In this document: piece after piece, positions 7,594 to 21,703 of the stretch | Layout: every line of letters begins with the position of its first letter | Numbering within the stretch: the stretch's first letter is position 1 | Assembly: GCA_947624775.1 (NCBI GenBank) | Contig: CANQLT010000003.1 | Coordinates: forward strand, 1 to 57,037 | DNA from: an uncultured Monoglobus sp. | GTDB lineage: Bacteria; Bacillota; Clostridia; Monoglobales; Monoglobaceae | DNA length: 57,037 nucleotides | Reading direction: 5' to 3' | The notes under the pieces: model-generated | Database searches by the model: none | Told to the model about the DNA's origin: nothing | What the model saw: the letters and a program-made list of their open reading frames with translations, nothing else | Position numbers and translations under genes: made by a program

Positions 7594-10500
7594 ATGCCAC
7601 ATCCTGTGAAACTTGGCGAAAATATCCGCATGAGCTACGGAAAGATCAACGAGGTTCTCGAGATGCCGAATCTCATCGAGATTCAGACTAATTCCTACAA
7701 ATGGTTTTTGGAGGAAGGACTGAAGGAGGTCTTTCATGACGTTTCGCCTATAACGGATTATACAGGCAATCTTATCTTGGAGTTTATCGACTATCACTTG
7801 GAAAACACACCTAAGTACGATATTGAAGAATGTAAAGAGCGTGATGCGACATACGCGGCGCCTCTCAGAGTAAAGGTAAGGCTTATCAACAAGGAGTCGG
7901 GTGAGGTCAAGGAACAGGAGATATTCATGGGCGACTTTCCGCTCATGACGCCCTCGGGTACGTTTATCATAAACGGCGCCGAGCGCGTTATCGTCTCGCA
8001 GCTGGTCCGCTCGCCGAGCGTTTACTACTCCCAGACCTACGATAAGCTGGGCAAAAAGCTGTTCTCGTCTCAGGTTATCCCCAACCGCGGCGCGTGGCTG
8101 GAGTATGAGACGGACAGCAACGATATATTCTACGTAAGAATCGACCGCACCAGAAAGATTCCGGTGACGGTGCTTATACGCGCGCTCGGAATCGGAACCG
8201 ACGCGGAGATAAAAGAGCTGTTCGGCGAGGACGCGCGCCTTGCCGCCACCATGGATAAAGACACCGCCAAGACCCATGAGGACGGACTGCTCGAGGTTTA
8301 CAGAAGACTGCGTCCGGGCGAGCCGCCCACGGTAGACAGCGCTCAGTCGCTGCTCACCAGCACGTTCTTTGACCCCAAGCGTTACGACATGGCAAAGGTC
8401 GGCAGATATAAGTACAACAAAAAGCTGATGCTTTCGGCCAGAATAAAGGGACAGATCTCAGCAGAAACGGTTGTAAGCCCCATAACGGGCGAGATACTTT
8501 GCGAGGCGGGTGACAAGATCACTCCCGAGGTCGCTCACGAGCTCGAGGCTCACGGCATAAATTCACTTGTTCTCGAGTGCGATGGCGCTCAGACCAAGGT
8601 CATCTCGAACCACATGGTTGACGTTCGCGACTATGTTTTGAACAAGACCGGCGAGGATCTCGGATACAGCCCCAGAGAGTGCGGTATAACCGAGCGCGTC
8701 AGAAGAACGGTGCTTGACGAGATCATCGAGAGCGCGGGAGACCCCAACTCCGACGAGTTCAAGACCCTGCTTGAGGACAGACGCGACGAGCTGCAGCCCA
8801 AGCATGTGCTGATCGACGATATTATCGCCTCGATCTCATACATTGGAAATTTGGCGAACGGAATCGGCTCGGTGGACGATATCGACCATCTGGGCAACAG
8901 ACGTATCAGAAGCGTGGGCGAGCTGCTCCAGAACCAGTTCAGGATCGGCCTTTCCAGAATGGAAAGAGTTGTGCGCGAGAGAATGACGACTTCGGATCTC
9001 GACGCCATAACGCCCCAGTCGCTTATAAACATCAGACCCGTGACATCGGCGATAAAGGAGTTCTTCGGTTCCTCGCAGCTGTCGCAGTTCATGGACCAGA
9101 TCAACCCCCTGGGCGAGCTGACTCACAAGAGAAGGCTGTCGGCCCTCGGCCCCGGCGGACTTTCGAGAGAGCGCGCGGGCTACGAGGTGCGCGACGTTCA
9201 CCATTCTCACTACGGCCGCATGTGCCCGATCGAGACGCCTGAGGGTCCTAACATCGGACTTATCAACTCGCTGAGCGGATTCGCAAAGGTCAACGAGTAC
9301 GGCTTTATCGAGACGCCCTACAGAAGGGTGGACAAGGAGAAAAAGCTGGTTACCGACGAGGTATCATACATGACCGCCGACGAGGAGGAAGGCTACTATG
9401 TGGCGCAGGCCAACGAGCCCCTCAACGAGGACGGAACATTTAAAAAGAGAAAAATAGTAACGAGATATAAGGACGAGTTTGTCGAGATCGCCCCCGAGCG
9501 CGTCGATTATATGGACGTGTCTCCGAGACAGGTAACATCTATCGCCACGGCGATGATACCCTTCCTTGAGAACGACGACGCCAACCGCGCGCTGATGGGC
9601 TCAAACATGCAGCGCCAGGCGGTTCCCCTGCTGGTGCCCGAATCACCGATTATCGGTACGGGCATGGAATACAAGGCAGCCAAAGACTCGGGCGTCTGCG
9701 TTCTGGCAAAGCACGCCGGCACGGTGACATATGTTTCGGCCACAAAGATCAAAGTCAAGACCGACGACGGCGATATCGACACATATAATCTTATAAAATT
9801 CACGCGCTCCAACCAAGGCATGTGCGTTAACCAGAAGCCTATTGTCGAAAAGGGCGAAAAGATCAAGAAGGACCAGATAATAGCCGACGGACCATCTACC
9901 AGAAACGGTGAGATCGGTCTCGGACGCAACATACGCATGGCGTTCATGACCTGGGAGGGCTATAACTACGAGGACGCTATTCTGATAAGCGAGGAACTGG
10001 TTAAGGATGACGTGTTCACCTCTATCCATATTGAGGAATACGAGGTCGATGCGCGCGACACCAAGCTGGGTCCCGAGGAGATAACGAGAGATATACCCAA
10101 CATCGGCGACGACGCGCTCAAAGACCTTGACGAGCGCGGAATAATCAGAGTCGGAGCCGAGGTCGAAAGCGGAGATATCCTGGTCGGCAAGGTAACGCCC
10201 AAGGGCGAAACCGAGCTCACGGCCGAGGAGCGTCTGCTCCGCGCCATATTCGGAGAGAAGGCCAGAGAGGTGAGAGACACATCCCTCAGAGTGCCCCACG
10301 GCGAATACGGTATTATAGTTGACGTAAAGGTGTTCACAAGAGCGAACGGAGATGAGCTGCAGCCCGGAGTAAATCAGGTGGTGCGCTGCTACATCGCGCA
10401 GAAGAGAAAGATCTCGGTCGGCGACAAGATGGCCGGACGCCACGGAAACAAGGGCGTTGTTTCAAGGATCCTCCCCGTTGAGGATATGCCGTTTTTGCCC

Positions 10501-11424
10501 GACGGAACTCCGCTTCAGATAGTGCTTAACCCCTTGGGCGTGCCGTCCCGTATGAATATCGGACAGGTCCTTGAGGTCCATCTGGGATACGCGGCAAAGG
10601 CTCTTGGTTGGAAGGTGGCGACGCCCGTGTTCGACGGCGCCAACGAGGACGATATCATGGACGCTCTTGAGCAGGCCGGATATGAGCGCGACGGAAAGAG
10701 CGTGCTTTACGACGGCAGAACGGGCGAGCCGTTCGACAACCGCGTTACGGTGGGCTACATGCACATGCTCAAGCTCGCGCATCTGGTTGACGACAAGATT
10801 CACGCCCGCTCGACAGGCCCCTACTCTCTGGTAACCCAGCAGCCTCTGGGCGGCAAAGCTCAGTTCGGCGGCCAGCGTTTCGGAGAAATGGAGGTTTGGG
10901 CCCTCGAAGCATACGGAGCGGCTTACACGCTTCAGGAGATCCTGACGGTGAAATCCGACGACGTTGTGGGCAGAGTAAAGACCTACGAGGCTATCGTAAA
11001 AGGCGAGAACGTGCCCGAGCCGGGCGTTCCCGAATCCTTTAAGGTATTGATAAAAGAGCTGCAGAGTCTGGCGCTTGACATCAAGGTGCTGGACGGCGAC
11101 GGAAACGAGGTTATCCTCCGCGAGAACCTTGACGATGACGACGTATCCGAGCTTCCGGTCAACATCGCGGGCTTTGAGAACGAGGAAAACACCGAGAAAA
11201 AGCCCGAGTCCGATGATGCCGAGGAGACAGAGGACGACCTTCTGGCCGATGGCGAGTTTGAGGAAGAAGATGAGTCCGAGGACAGCATAATCGCGGAAGT
11301 TACGCAGATCCTCGCGGGCCAGACCGGAACCGAGGCGGACCTGTTCGATGAGGTTGACGATCTTGAGTCCTACGAGGAAATGAAAGACGCGGAAGATTTC
11401 GACGATGATGACGACGAGTTTTAA
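7594..11424 (+). CDS. rpoB: RNA polymerase beta subunit
   Basis: A beta subunit of about 1276 aa. The start is placed at ATG 7594, 10 nt after GAGGTG, rather than the in-frame GTG at 7582 that overlaps the ribosome site. The rifampicin pocket reads [11 protein letters not shown] and [13 protein letters not shown], with the Asp, His and Ser positions in which resistance usually arises all wild type. The C-terminal clamp region [20 protein letters not shown] is present. After the conserved end, the protein continues for about 80 residues as a very acidic tail (Asp/Glu-rich, ending in a run of Asp). rplJ-rplL do not precede it; rarA does. rpoC follows after about 100 bp. Confidence 0.98.
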   Translation: MPHPVKLGENIRMSYGKINEVLEMPNLIEIQTNSYKWFLEEGLKEVFHDVSPITDYTGNLILEFIDYHLENTPKYDIEECKERDATYAAPLRVKVRLINKESGEVKEQEIFMGDFPLMTPSGTFIINGAERVIVSQLVRSPSVYYSQTYDKLGKKLFSSQVIPNRGAWLEYETDSNDIFYVRIDRTRKIPVTVLIRALGIGTDAEIKELFGEDARLAATMDKDTAKTHEDGLLEVYRRLRPGEPPTVDSAQSLLTSTFFDPKRYDMAKVGRYKYNKKLMLSARIKGQISAETVVSPITGEILCEAGDKITPEVAHELEAHGINSLVLECDGAQTKVISNHMVDVRDYVLNKTGEDLGYSPRECGITERVRRTVLDEIIESAGDPNSDEFKTLLEDRRDELQPKHVLIDDIIASISYIGNLANGIGSVDDIDHLGNRRIRSVGELLQNQFRIGLSRMERVVRERMTTSDLDAITPQSLINIRPVTSAIKEFFGSSQLSQFMDQINPLGELTHKRRLSALGPGGLSRERAGYEVRDVHHSHYGRMCPIETPEGPNIGLINSLSGFAKVNEYGFIETPYRRVDKEKKLVTDEVSYMTADEEEGYYVAQANEPLNEDGTFKKRKIVTRYKDEFVEIAPERVDYMDVSPRQVTSIATAMIPFLENDDANRALMGSNMQRQAVPLLVPESPIIGTGMEYKAAKDSGVCVLAKHAGTVTYVSATKIKVKTDDGDIDTYNLIKFTRSNQGMCVNQKPIVEKGEKIKKDQIIADGPSTRNGEIGLGRNIRMAFMTWEGYNYEDAILISEELVKDDVFTSIHIEEYEVDARDTKLGPEEITRDIPNIGDDALKDLDERGIIRVGAEVESGDILVGKVTPKGETELTAEERLLRAIFGEKAREVRDTSLRVPHGEYGIIVDVKVFTRANGDELQPGVNQVVRCYIAQKRKISVGDKMAGRHGNKGVVSRILPVEDMPFLPDGTPLQIVLNPLGVPSRMNIGQVLEVHLGYAAKALGWKVATPVFDGANEDDIMDALEQAGYERDGKSVLYDGRTGEPFDNRVTVGYMHMLKLAHLVDDKIHARSTGPYSLVTQQPLGGKAQFGGQRFGEMEVWALEAYGAAYTLQEILTVKSDDVVGRVKTYEAIVKGENVPEPGVPESFKVLIKELQSLALDIKVLDGDGNEVILRENLDDDDVSELPVNIAGFENEENTEKKPESDDAEETEDDLLADGEFEEEDESEDSIIAEVTQILAGQTGTEADLFDEVDDLESYEEMKDAEDFDDDDDEF

Positions 11425-11460
11425 TTTAGTTTTGAGATACGATAGACAATGAACCGTGTT

Positions 11461-11498
11461 TTCCCGAGGCGGTCATGATCTTTGACCGCCAAAGGGAA
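11461..11498 (+). other. Stem-loop between rpoB and rpoC
   Basis: GGCGGTCA (11468-11475) pairs perfectly with TGACCGCC (11483-11490). It is extended across a small internal loop by TTCCC (11461-11465) and GGGAA (11494-11498). No T-run follows, so it is more likely an RNA processing, stability or partial attenuation element than a terminator. Confidence 0.55.
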
Positions 11499-11527
11499 GT
11501 GAATTTTAAAGAAAGGCGTGGTCTTTA

Positions 11528-15163
<3,636 letters not shown>

Positions 15164-15173
15164 TATAAAAAAC

Positions 15174-15205
15174 AAAGGGGCGCGGCCTAATGGCCGCGCC
15201 CCTTT
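15174..15205. terminator. Terminator between rpoC and the hybrid kinase, usable in both directions
   Basis: A perfect 14-bp stem, AAAGGGGCGCGGCC (15174-15187) with GGCCGCGCCCCTTT (15192-15205), around TAAT. T-rich sequence lies on the exit side for the minus strand (TTTGTTTTTTA). The plus side has a shorter T tract. It can end both convergent transcripts. Confidence 0.85.
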
Positions 15206-15219
15206 AAATATAGCAAAAT

Positions 15220-17769
15220 TTATTTCAATAATTTTTGTATTACCTTTGACAGGCGGTTAAAGTCTATCGGCTTGGGAACATGGTCGTTCATGCCGCATTC
15301 AAGCGCCGCTTGTCTGTCCTCGTCAAAGGCGTTGGCGGTCATTGCGATTATCGGTATTTCCGCCAGCTTTTTATTCGAAAGCGAGCGGATCGCCCGTGTC
15401 GCGTCATAGCCGTTCATTATCGGCATCTGCACATCCATAAGTATCAGGTCATAGTATCCGGGTTTGGATTTCTTTACTTTATTCACGGCCTCGGTTCCGT
15501 CGTCGGCTGTATCCACAATAAATCCGCTCTCCTTCAGGATTTCGCTTGCGATCTCGCGGTTGAGCTCGTTGTCCTCCACCAGCAGCAAGCGTTTGCCTTT
15601 AAGCGACAAGTCGGTATCGGGCAGGGGGTTTCGGCGTTCGCGGGGATCGTTTTGACTGACGGCAGACACAAGCGTATCACGCAGCTCGGAAATAAATATC
15701 GGCTTGTTGCAAAACGCGGTAACGCCCGCCTCGCGAGCCTCGTCCTCGAATATGCTCCAATCATAGGCGGTAAGTACGATTATAGGGATATTCCTGCCGA
15801 CTATCCCGCGTATCTGGCGCACGACCTCAATTCCGTTAAGGTCGGGCAGCGCCCAGTCGATTATATAGGCGAAGAACTCGTCGCCCATCTCGACCGCCTG
15901 TTTCGCCCTCAGCACCGCCTCGCGTCCGTGCAGCGACCACTCGGAGCGCATTCCGATCTGTCGCAGCATTTTGGTGACGCTGTCGCAGGTGTTGAAGCTG
16001 TCGTCAACCACCAGAACGCGCATACCCTCAAGCTCGCGCACTACTTCAATCTGTTTGCTCTCGCCCCTTAAACGGAACTCCAGATTGATAATAAATTCGG
16101 TGCCGTGGTTCTGCTCGGATATAACTTCTATCGTGCCGCCCATGGTTTCGACTATGCTCTTGGTTATCGCGAGACCCAGACCGGTGCCCTGGATACCGCT
16201 GACCGTCGATGTTCTTTCCCTTTCAAACGGCTCAAAAATATGCTCCGCGAATTCGGGACTCATACCGATGCCGGTGTCTTTTACGCGTATCTCGTAGGCG
16301 CCGTAGCCCGCGGGCGCTCCGGGCTTCTGCTTGATAGTTAGCGATACCGAGCCGTCCGCCGGAGTAAATTTTATCGCATTGCTCAAAAGGTTCAGCAGCA
16401 CCTGATTGACATGCAGCTTGTCGCAGTATATGTCCTCGTCCACGACGTCGATCGTGTCCATAAAGAAGTTGAGCTTTTTCTCCTTCATTTGGGTCTGGAT
16501 AATGTTGCGCATATCCTTGAATATATCGGATATGCTGCAGGGCTTCTCATCTATGTTGAGACGTCCGCTCTCGATTCGGCTCATGTCGAGCACGTCGTTG
16601 ATAAGACTCAGAAGGTGGTTGCCCGACGACATGATCTTCGAGAGGTATTCCTGTATTTTGTCGGGATTCTCAAGGTTTGTCTGAGCCAGAGTTGTGTAGC
16701 CCAATATGGCGTTCATGGGCGTGCGTATGTCGTGTGACATGTTCGAGAGGAACATGGTTTTCGCCTTTTCGGCTGCCTCGGCCTTGTGCAGCTTTTCCTC
16801 AAGCACAGCCTGCTTTACGGCCTTTTCCATCGAGAACTTGGCGTTTTTGCGCATCCACAGATAGTACAGCGCTATGGTTATCGCCATAAGTATCGCAATT
16901 ATCAAAAACACTTTGCGTATGGCGTACAGATTGGAGAATGCCTCTTTTTCGGGTACCGAAATAGCTATCTCCCATTGGTTGATGCCGGCGGGCATATAGT
17001 AAAGATACATCCAGTCGTTGATCGTATCGGAGCGATACACCACATATCCTTTGCCGCCCTTTAGCAGATCATCGCGGCTGTTTTGCCAGTTTCCCTCGTT
17101 TCTGGTTTGCTTGCCGGCCATGTCTTTAACGCTGCCCAGCTCATTATGCCATGTATCCATAATGAAGTCGCCGTTTTCGGTGTCGATTATGTAAACGCTG
17201 GCGCTGGCGTTGTATATGTTGTCGATGTTGAGCGCGACCGGAAGGTCCGAAAGCCGTGTTACTCCGTAAACGATTGCGGTCGTAACGCCGTCCTTCACTA
17301 TCGGAACATAGTGGCGCAGCACCATGGTGTTTCCGTCGATCGCGCTTGTCATGCGGTTTGAAACATGCTCGCCGAGCGGGGCCTCATCCTCAAACGACAC
17401 GCTGCCCGTTCCGTCAAGAGTTGTGCCGTCGGGTTGAATGATAGTGTTGTCGGGCATCAGCACCCGAACCTTCATCGTTTCCATAAGCGGCGACAGCGCG
17501 GTCATCATCTCGATCATGCTGTTTTGGTCAAAGCTGTCGGCGGAGGCGATCAGATCGGCGGCAGCGTTTAGAATCCTGCTGTCTCGGTTCAGCTTATCGG
17601 TAATTTCGGCCGCGGCGGTGTTGACGCCTTCCTCCATACGTCCGAGACACCGCTGCTCTATAAGAGCGCTGATTTTAAAATATGCCGCGACAAAAAGAAT
17701 CACGGTAATGACGATCATCACCAGCGTGGCGATAAGATTTTTGTCGCGGTTTACGGAACGATCTTTCAT
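15220..17769 (-). CDS. Hybrid sensor histidine kinase with two receiver domains
   Basis: An 849-aa membrane kinase. A helix near residues 11-32, an extracellular sensor of about 250 residues (Cache-like, by size and layout), and a second helix near 287-307. Then a HisKA domain with phospho-His in NMSHDIRTPMNA (about 345) and a HATPase with the N box (LLNLLSNAIKFTP), G1 (DTGIGMS) and G2 (GTGLGLA). Receiver 1 has its Asp in IIDWALPDLNG. Receiver 2 begins LLLVEDNELNRE with its Asp in LMDVQMPIMNG. The start is at ATG 17769 after GGGAGGG; an upstream in-frame start at 17835 would precede the promoter. No output regulator or Hpt protein is encoded nearby, so signal and target are unknown. Confidence 0.94.
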   Translation of the reverse strand: MKDRSVNRDKNLIATLVMIVITVILFVAAYFKISALIEQRCLGRMEEGVNTAAAEITDKLNRDSRILNAAADLIASADSFDQNSMIEMMTALSPLMETMKVRVLMPDNTIIQPDGTTLDGTGSVSFEDEAPLGEHVSNRMTSAIDGNTMVLRHYVPIVKDGVTTAIVYGVTRLSDLPVALNIDNIYNASASVYIIDTENGDFIMDTWHNELGSVKDMAGKQTRNEGNWQNSRDDLLKGGKGYVVYRSDTINDWMYLYYMPAGINQWEIAISVPEKEAFSNLYAIRKVFLIIAILMAITIALYYLWMRKNAKFSMEKAVKQAVLEEKLHKAEAAEKAKTMFLSNMSHDIRTPMNAILGYTTLAQTNLENPDKIQEYLSKIMSSGNHLLSLINDVLDMSRIESGRLNIDEKPCSISDIFKDMRNIIQTQMKEKKLNFFMDTIDVVDEDIYCDKLHVNQVLLNLLSNAIKFTPADGSVSLTIKQKPGAPAGYGAYEIRVKDTGIGMSPEFAEHIFEPFERERTSTVSGIQGTGLGLAITKSIVETMGGTIEVISEQNHGTEFIINLEFRLRGESKQIEVVRELEGMRVLVVDDSFNTCDSVTKMLRQIGMRSEWSLHGREAVLRAKQAVEMGDEFFAYIIDWALPDLNGIEVVRQIRGIVGRNIPIIVLTAYDWSIFEDEAREAGVTAFCNKPIFISELRDTLVSAVSQNDPRERRNPLPDTDLSLKGKRLLLVEDNELNREIASEILKESGFIVDTADDGTEAVNKVKKSKPGYYDLILMDVQMPIMNGYDATRAIRSLSNKKLAEIPIIAMTANAFDEDRQAALECGMNDHVPKPIDFNRLSKVIQKLLK

Positions 17770-17806
17770 GTTTGTTTTGCCCTCCCGGAAGCTTTGTGAT
17801 AAAACG

Positions 17807-17835
17807 ATTATAACATACAGCGGACACTCGGTCAA
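17807..17835 (-). promoter_or_regulatory. Promoter of the hybrid kinase
   Basis: On the minus strand: TTGACC (17835-17830), 17-bp spacer, TATAAT (17812-17807). Transcription would start near 17800, about 30 nt before the chosen ATG. Confidence 0.75.
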
Positions 17836-17878
17836 TATGGAGATATATCAAAAAAGTTTGTCTGTTATTTAGTTTTTA

Positions 17879-17907
17879 TTGACTTTATTTTCAATTCGTT
17901 ATATAAT
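17879..17907 (+). promoter_or_regulatory. Promoter of the SH3b-amidase pair
   Basis: TTGACT (17879-17884), 17-bp spacer, TATAAT (17902-17907). It is back-to-back with the kinase promoter, 43 bp apart. Confidence 0.75.
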
Positions 17908-17943
17908 AAAAACGATATTAAAAAAATTTAAGGAGGCTTATCA

Positions 17944-18984
17944 ATGAGAGATCCAAACGGAGATAACTACGGTCGTAATGATTTTGACCCGACGTACGGC
18001 GGAAAAAACTCGAATTATAGTCAAGGAGGCTATTACGATAATTACGGCGGACAATATTACGGACAGGATGAGGAGAAAAAGTCAAACACGGCGCTGATCG
18101 CGATAATTTCGGCTTTGGCAGCGGTTATAGTGATCGGAGCGGTCGTGATTATTTTAATGCTCACAGGTGTTATAAATGTCGGTGGCAAGGACCCGAACAC
18201 CTCGGGCACGAACGCGGCATCCATTCCCGTTCAAACACAGGCGCCGACACAGGCTCCGGCTCCCGTTCAGGCGCAGCAACCGGCTCAGCAGGAGCCTCAG
18301 GCTCCGCCGGAAAACAACGTTGTGAGCAAAAACGTGTATGTCGCGAATGTGAAAAATTCGATATATCTGCGCAGCGCTCCCGTTGAGGTCGACAGCAATA
18401 TAATCTGCGAGATTCCTTTAGGCACTCAGGTCGGATTCATCGAGAATGTCGACAGCGTGTTCGCAAAAATCAATTATAACGGACAGATAGGCTATTCAAA
18501 GCAGCAATATCTGTCGGATGTGAAGCCCTCGGTGCAGTCGTCGAACACCACCGTTCAATCGTATATGTACGTCGCGAACGTGAAATACTCAATATATTTC
18601 CGCAGCGCTCCCGCCGAGAACGACAGCAATATAATCTGCGAGATACCTCTCGGCACTCAGGTGGGCTTTATTGAGAATACCGACGGAGTATTCGCCAAGA
18701 TACGCTACGATGGACAGGTCGGCTATGTGAAGCGCGAGTATCTTTCAAGCTCAAAGCCGAATGTATCCTCGGGTGGCTCGTCCTCGACCATGACGGTTGT
18801 GAATGTCGACTACGCAATATATCTGCGCAGCTCGCCTTCGGAGAGTTCGGATTCCAATATTATTATGGAGATACCTGTCGGCGCCACGGTAACGTATCTC
18901 GGCACGCCCAACAGCACATTCTACAAGATTTCTTATAACGGAACCGTGGGCTATTCCAAGCAGATTTATTTAAGCTTTAATTAA
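17944..18984 (+). CDS. Membrane-anchored protein with three SH3b repeats
   Basis: A 346-aa protein. The first 45 residues are hydrophilic, Gly/Tyr/Asn-rich and probably cytoplasmic. One membrane helix (about 48-74) follows, then a Pro/Gln/Ala-rich linker (about 85-125) outside the cell. Then come three bacterial SH3 repeats (about 128-195, 205-270, 280-345), each built on a pattern of VANVKxSIYxRSAP ... SNIICEIPLGTQV. SH3b domains typically bind peptidoglycan peptides. The N-acetylmuramoyl-alanine amidase follows after 14 bp, so this may be a wall-binding partner of the hydrolase. Very good ribosome site (AAGGAGG). Confidence 0.88.
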   Translation: MRDPNGDNYGRNDFDPTYGGKNSNYSQGGYYDNYGGQYYGQDEEKKSNTALIAIISALAAVIVIGAVVIILMLTGVINVGGKDPNTSGTNAASIPVQTQAPTQAPAPVQAQQPAQQEPQAPPENNVVSKNVYVANVKNSIYLRSAPVEVDSNIICEIPLGTQVGFIENVDSVFAKINYNGQIGYSKQQYLSDVKPSVQSSNTTVQSYMYVANVKYSIYFRSAPAENDSNIICEIPLGTQVGFIENTDGVFAKIRYDGQVGYVKREYLSSSKPNVSSGGSSSTMTVVNVDYAIYLRSSPSESSDSNIIMEIPVGATVTYLGTPNSTFYKISYNGTVGYSKQIYLSFN

Positions 18985-18998
18985 AATCGGAGAATGAT

Positions 18999-19958
18999 AT
19001 GAAAAAGAACAGCAATAAGATTTTGATAGGTGTTATCGCGTTTCTCGGCGTGATCCTCGCAGCTGTTATCGTGATTTTTGCGCTGACGCTCAAAGGAGTT
19101 ATAACCAAAGAAACATTCGGTATCGGCGGCGAAAAAGCCGAAATATCGGCTGAGGCGACACCGGAGGCAACATCCGCGCCGACTGCCGCGCCAACAGAGG
19201 CTCCCAAAAAGATCGTGGTGCTTGACGCGGGGCACGGCAAGGAGTCGGGAGCCATGACCGACGCCGAAAAGGAGGCCGATGGCTGGCTCCAAACCTCGCG
19301 CGGCTGGGGCGAATGGCGGCACTGGAAGTCCGGCACCATGTGGCAGGACTGCGAGGGCAGCGGCTGCACGGGCCGCGCTCCCTCAAACGGCGGCTGCTGG
19401 TACCCGATAGGAAACGGCGACCGCGACACCGAGCCGGAGATAAACCTCAGCAACACCGAATTCGCGAAAGCATATCTTGAGCAGATGGGCTACGAGGTGC
19501 GCATGACAAGGACCTCAAACGATGAGAACCCTTCCATGACAAAGCGGCTCAAAGCCTGCTATAAGGACGGAGATATAACGACTAAGCCGGACGCCGATGT
19601 GTTTGTCTGCATCCATTCAAACGCGGGCGGAGGCAGAGGCTCGGCGTATATGTCGCTGACCGGGCTCTACGATCAGGCGGGCGTCCTTGCGCCCGAGGAA
19701 TATGTGGCCGAAAGCAACCTGCTCGGCAGTCTGATAAACGACAGAATAACGACCGAAACATCCATGCCGCCGTTCGCGGGCGGCAGATACGACGGTCTGC
19801 CCGAGGCGATCTTCTTCTGCAAGTCCCCGATTCCCATAGCGTATCTTGAGATTGGCTTTTTCGACAACTCAACTGATCTTGAAATACTGAACACCGAGTC
19901 CGAAGCCATAGGCCGCGCCATAGCCGAAGGAGTGAACGACTACTTCGCACAAAAATAA
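18999..19958 (+). CDS. N-acetylmuramoyl-L-alanine amidase (Amidase_3), membrane-anchored
   Basis: A 319-aa zinc amidase that splits the lactyl-amide bond between MurNAc and the stem peptide. An N-terminal helix (about 8-32) and an Ala/Pro/Thr linker lead to the catalytic domain. Its zinc ligands and catalytic residues appear in VVLDAGHG, EINLSN, CIHSNAGG and AYLEIGFFDN. Between the first and second motif sits an unusual Trp/Gly/Cys-rich insert (about residues 83-145), longer than in typical CwlD/AmiC enzymes. It forms an operon with the SH3b protein. Wall remodelling or cell separation is inferred. Confidence 0.92.
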   Translation: MKKNSNKILIGVIAFLGVILAAVIVIFALTLKGVITKETFGIGGEKAEISAEATPEATSAPTAAPTEAPKKIVVLDAGHGKESGAMTDAEKEADGWLQTSRGWGEWRHWKSGTMWQDCEGSGCTGRAPSNGGCWYPIGNGDRDTEPEINLSNTEFAKAYLEQMGYEVRMTRTSNDENPSMTKRLKACYKDGDITTKPDADVFVCIHSNAGGGRGSAYMSLTGLYDQAGVLAPEEYVAESNLLGSLINDRITTETSMPPFAGGRYDGLPEAIFFCKSPIPIAYLEIGFFDNSTDLEILNTESEAIGRAIAEGVNDYFAQK

Positions 19959-19960
19959 TG

Positions 19961-19989
19961 TTGATATTTTATTGGTATTATGATATAAT
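19961..19989 (+). promoter_or_regulatory. Promoter of the PIN-domain locus
   Basis: TTGATA (19961-19966), 17-bp spacer, TATAAT (19984-19989). Transcription would begin near 19996, right at the ribosome site AAGGTGA and only about 12 nt before the ATG at 20008. Confidence 0.65.
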
Positions 19990-20007
19990 GATTTTAAGGT
20001 GATCCAT

Positions 20008-20436
20008 ATGAGATTGTATTTGGACAATTGTTGCTTTAATAGGCCTTTTGATGATCAGACTCAGATAAAAATAAGTATTGAAACACAGGCAAAATTGGCT
20101 ATACAAAGCATGCTGCTTAATAAGAAACATACTTTAGTTTGGTCATATATGCTTGAATATGAAAACATGCAAAATCCGTTTGACATCAGATGAGAGTCAA
20201 TAATAAAATGGAAAGATCTTGCGGTAATCAATGTAACCGCCAATGATGATATAATCGCTGTAGGTGAGCGTTTGGCAAAACTCGGTCTAAAGCCGAAAGA
20301 CGCTATTCATATTGCTTGTGCGGCATATTCGGATTGTGATTATTTTATAACAACGGATATGGGTATCATCAGTAAGAAATTGGATTTAATCAAAACAGTC
20401 AATCCAATTGATTTTATCAGAGAAACGGAGGCATAA
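20008..20436 (+). pseudogene. PIN-domain protein interrupted by an in-frame TGA
   Basis: ATG 20008 opens a frame of 143 codons (stop included) broken only at codon 62 by TGA (20191-20193). Reading through, the protein starts MRLYLDNCCFNRPFDD, with an early Asp as in PIN nucleases. It continues LKPKDAIHIACAAYSDCDYFITTD, where the second and third acidic positions of a PIN fold are expected. So the intact form would be a small metal-dependent ribonuclease of about 142 aa. The single stop (for example from CGA) means a recent nonsense mutation, a sequence error or programmed recoding. A 68-aa protein follows 2 bp downstream, the arrangement of a toxin-antitoxin or paired operon. Confidence 0.8.
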
Positions 20437-20438
20437 TT

Positions 20439-20645
20439 ATGATACGCACGGATTCCGTTGTAAAGCGTGACGGCATGAAGATCTTGCTCACCGGTTTGGG
20501 CAAGGTTGATGCCGAGCGTTTTATAAGTCTTATAATAAAAGAGCCGTTCGATTATACGGAATGGCAAAAAGGTTTGTTTAGTGATGAAACAGTGCGCGAG
20601 TTAAGCGATATTGCGATGGATTTTGTCAATAATCAAAACACTTAG
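20439..20645 (+). CDS. Small protein paired with the PIN-domain gene
   Basis: A 68-aa acidic soluble protein, MIRTDSVVKRDGMKIL at the start, with no transmembrane segment and no DNA-binding motif that I recognise. It begins 2 bp after the PIN stop and shares its promoter. By position it could be the cognate antitoxin or modulator of the PIN nuclease, although antitoxins more often precede the toxin. Family not recognised. Confidence 0.7.
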   Translation: MIRTDSVVKRDGMKILLTGLGKVDAERFISLIIKEPFDYTEWQKGLFSDETVRELSDIAMDFVNNQNT

Positions 20646-20650
20646 TTCAG

Positions 20651-20670
20651 AGCCGGGATTTGTCCCGGCT
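20651..20670 (+). terminator. Weak hairpin after the PIN pair
   Basis: AGCCGGGA (20651-20658) pairs with TCCCGGCT (20663-20670) around TTTG. There is no T-run, so read-through into the following lipoprotein-like gene is likely. Confidence 0.4.
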
Positions 20671-20693
20671 TGAATATCAGGAGGAATGGAATT

Positions 20694-21659
20694 ATGAAAA
20701 AAACTTTGTTGATCGCATTGGCGGTGCTGTTCGCCGCGGGTTGCTGCTCGGGACTGCTGATTCATAAAAACGGCGGAACTCAAACTTCGTCCGATTTGAA
20801 AACCGAAACACTTTTATATTTTTGGTACGAGGACGACAATATATCGCCCGAAAATGTCAGATACGCGGTCATGACCAAAAAAGAAAATGAGCCGCAGCCG
20901 AATTTGAGGCGGGTTTACAAAAACGCGGAGACCGATTTTGAAAAAATAGCGGCTGAGCTCAAGAGCGGAGATCGGATAATCCGAGTTATCCAAATCTATA
21001 ACCCCGAGAAAGCGAAAGAAACAGTAAAAAATGAAAAATATGTAATTGATCTGCTCAATGAGCATAATATTTATTTCGCAAGATTCGAATCGCGGATCAT
21101 AGACAACGCGCCGTCGGTCAGCGTTATACAAGGTGTCGATTTGTACAATGACGATTTTTACTCGGGGCTTCTTGAAAATTTTGGCGAGAAAACCATTCGC
21201 GACAGCGGCGAGGAAATATACCGCTGTTTATATGTGTCCTCCATGACAGCCGCCTATGACATGATTAAGGTCACCGTCACAAAAAGCGGCGGCGAACTGG
21301 TTTACGGCATGCGGGACCATGATGAAAACATGTCAACAAAAACATACACCCTGACAAAAGAGCAGGTGAACGGGCTTAAAGAAGCTTTCAAAAACGCCGA
21401 TTTTTGGCATACTCTCGTGACCGACAGCACATTGGGTACTGACGGCGACAGATGCGTGATCGAGGCGGTGAAAAACGGCAGGTACCATATTATGGGCAGG
21501 TGGGCCCCGGATTATGATTGGAGCGGCCGATCGGGCGCAAAAGAATGCTATGAGATAAGCAAGGCTTTCAGAAGGCTTGTTCCGATAGAGGATCAATATT
21601 CTTTCGGCGGCGGCTTTTCCGCGGAGCGGCAGCAAAAAGAAATAAAAGATGAGTTATAA
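20694..21659 (+). CDS. Putative lipoprotein of unknown function
   Basis: A 321-aa protein. ATG 20694 follows AGGAGG; an earlier in-frame TTG at 20670 is less likely. The N-terminus, MKKTLLIALAVLFAAGCC, is a signal peptide with a lipobox-like AAGC. The mature part is mixed charged and aromatic with no repeats and no family that I recognise. A late stretch (about residues 180-270) has alternating aromatic and polar residues, suggesting a beta-rich domain. It is likely exported and attached to the outer face of the membrane. Confidence 0.8.
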   Translation: MKKTLLIALAVLFAAGCCSGLLIHKNGGTQTSSDLKTETLLYFWYEDDNISPENVRYAVMTKKENEPQPNLRRVYKNAETDFEKIAAELKSGDRIIRVIQIYNPEKAKETVKNEKYVIDLLNEHNIYFARFESRIIDNAPSVSVIQGVDLYNDDFYSGLLENFGEKTIRDSGEEIYRCLYVSSMTAAYDMIKVTVTKSGGELVYGMRDHDENMSTKTYTLTKEQVNGLKEAFKNADFWHTLVTDSTLGTDGDRCVIEAVKNGRYHIMGRWAPDYDWSGRSGAKECYEISKAFRRLVPIEDQYSFGGGFSAERQQKEIKDEL

Positions 21660-21703
21660 CCAAATACGAATATTTCTAAGCTCCAAAAAATTTTGAAATA
21701 ATA

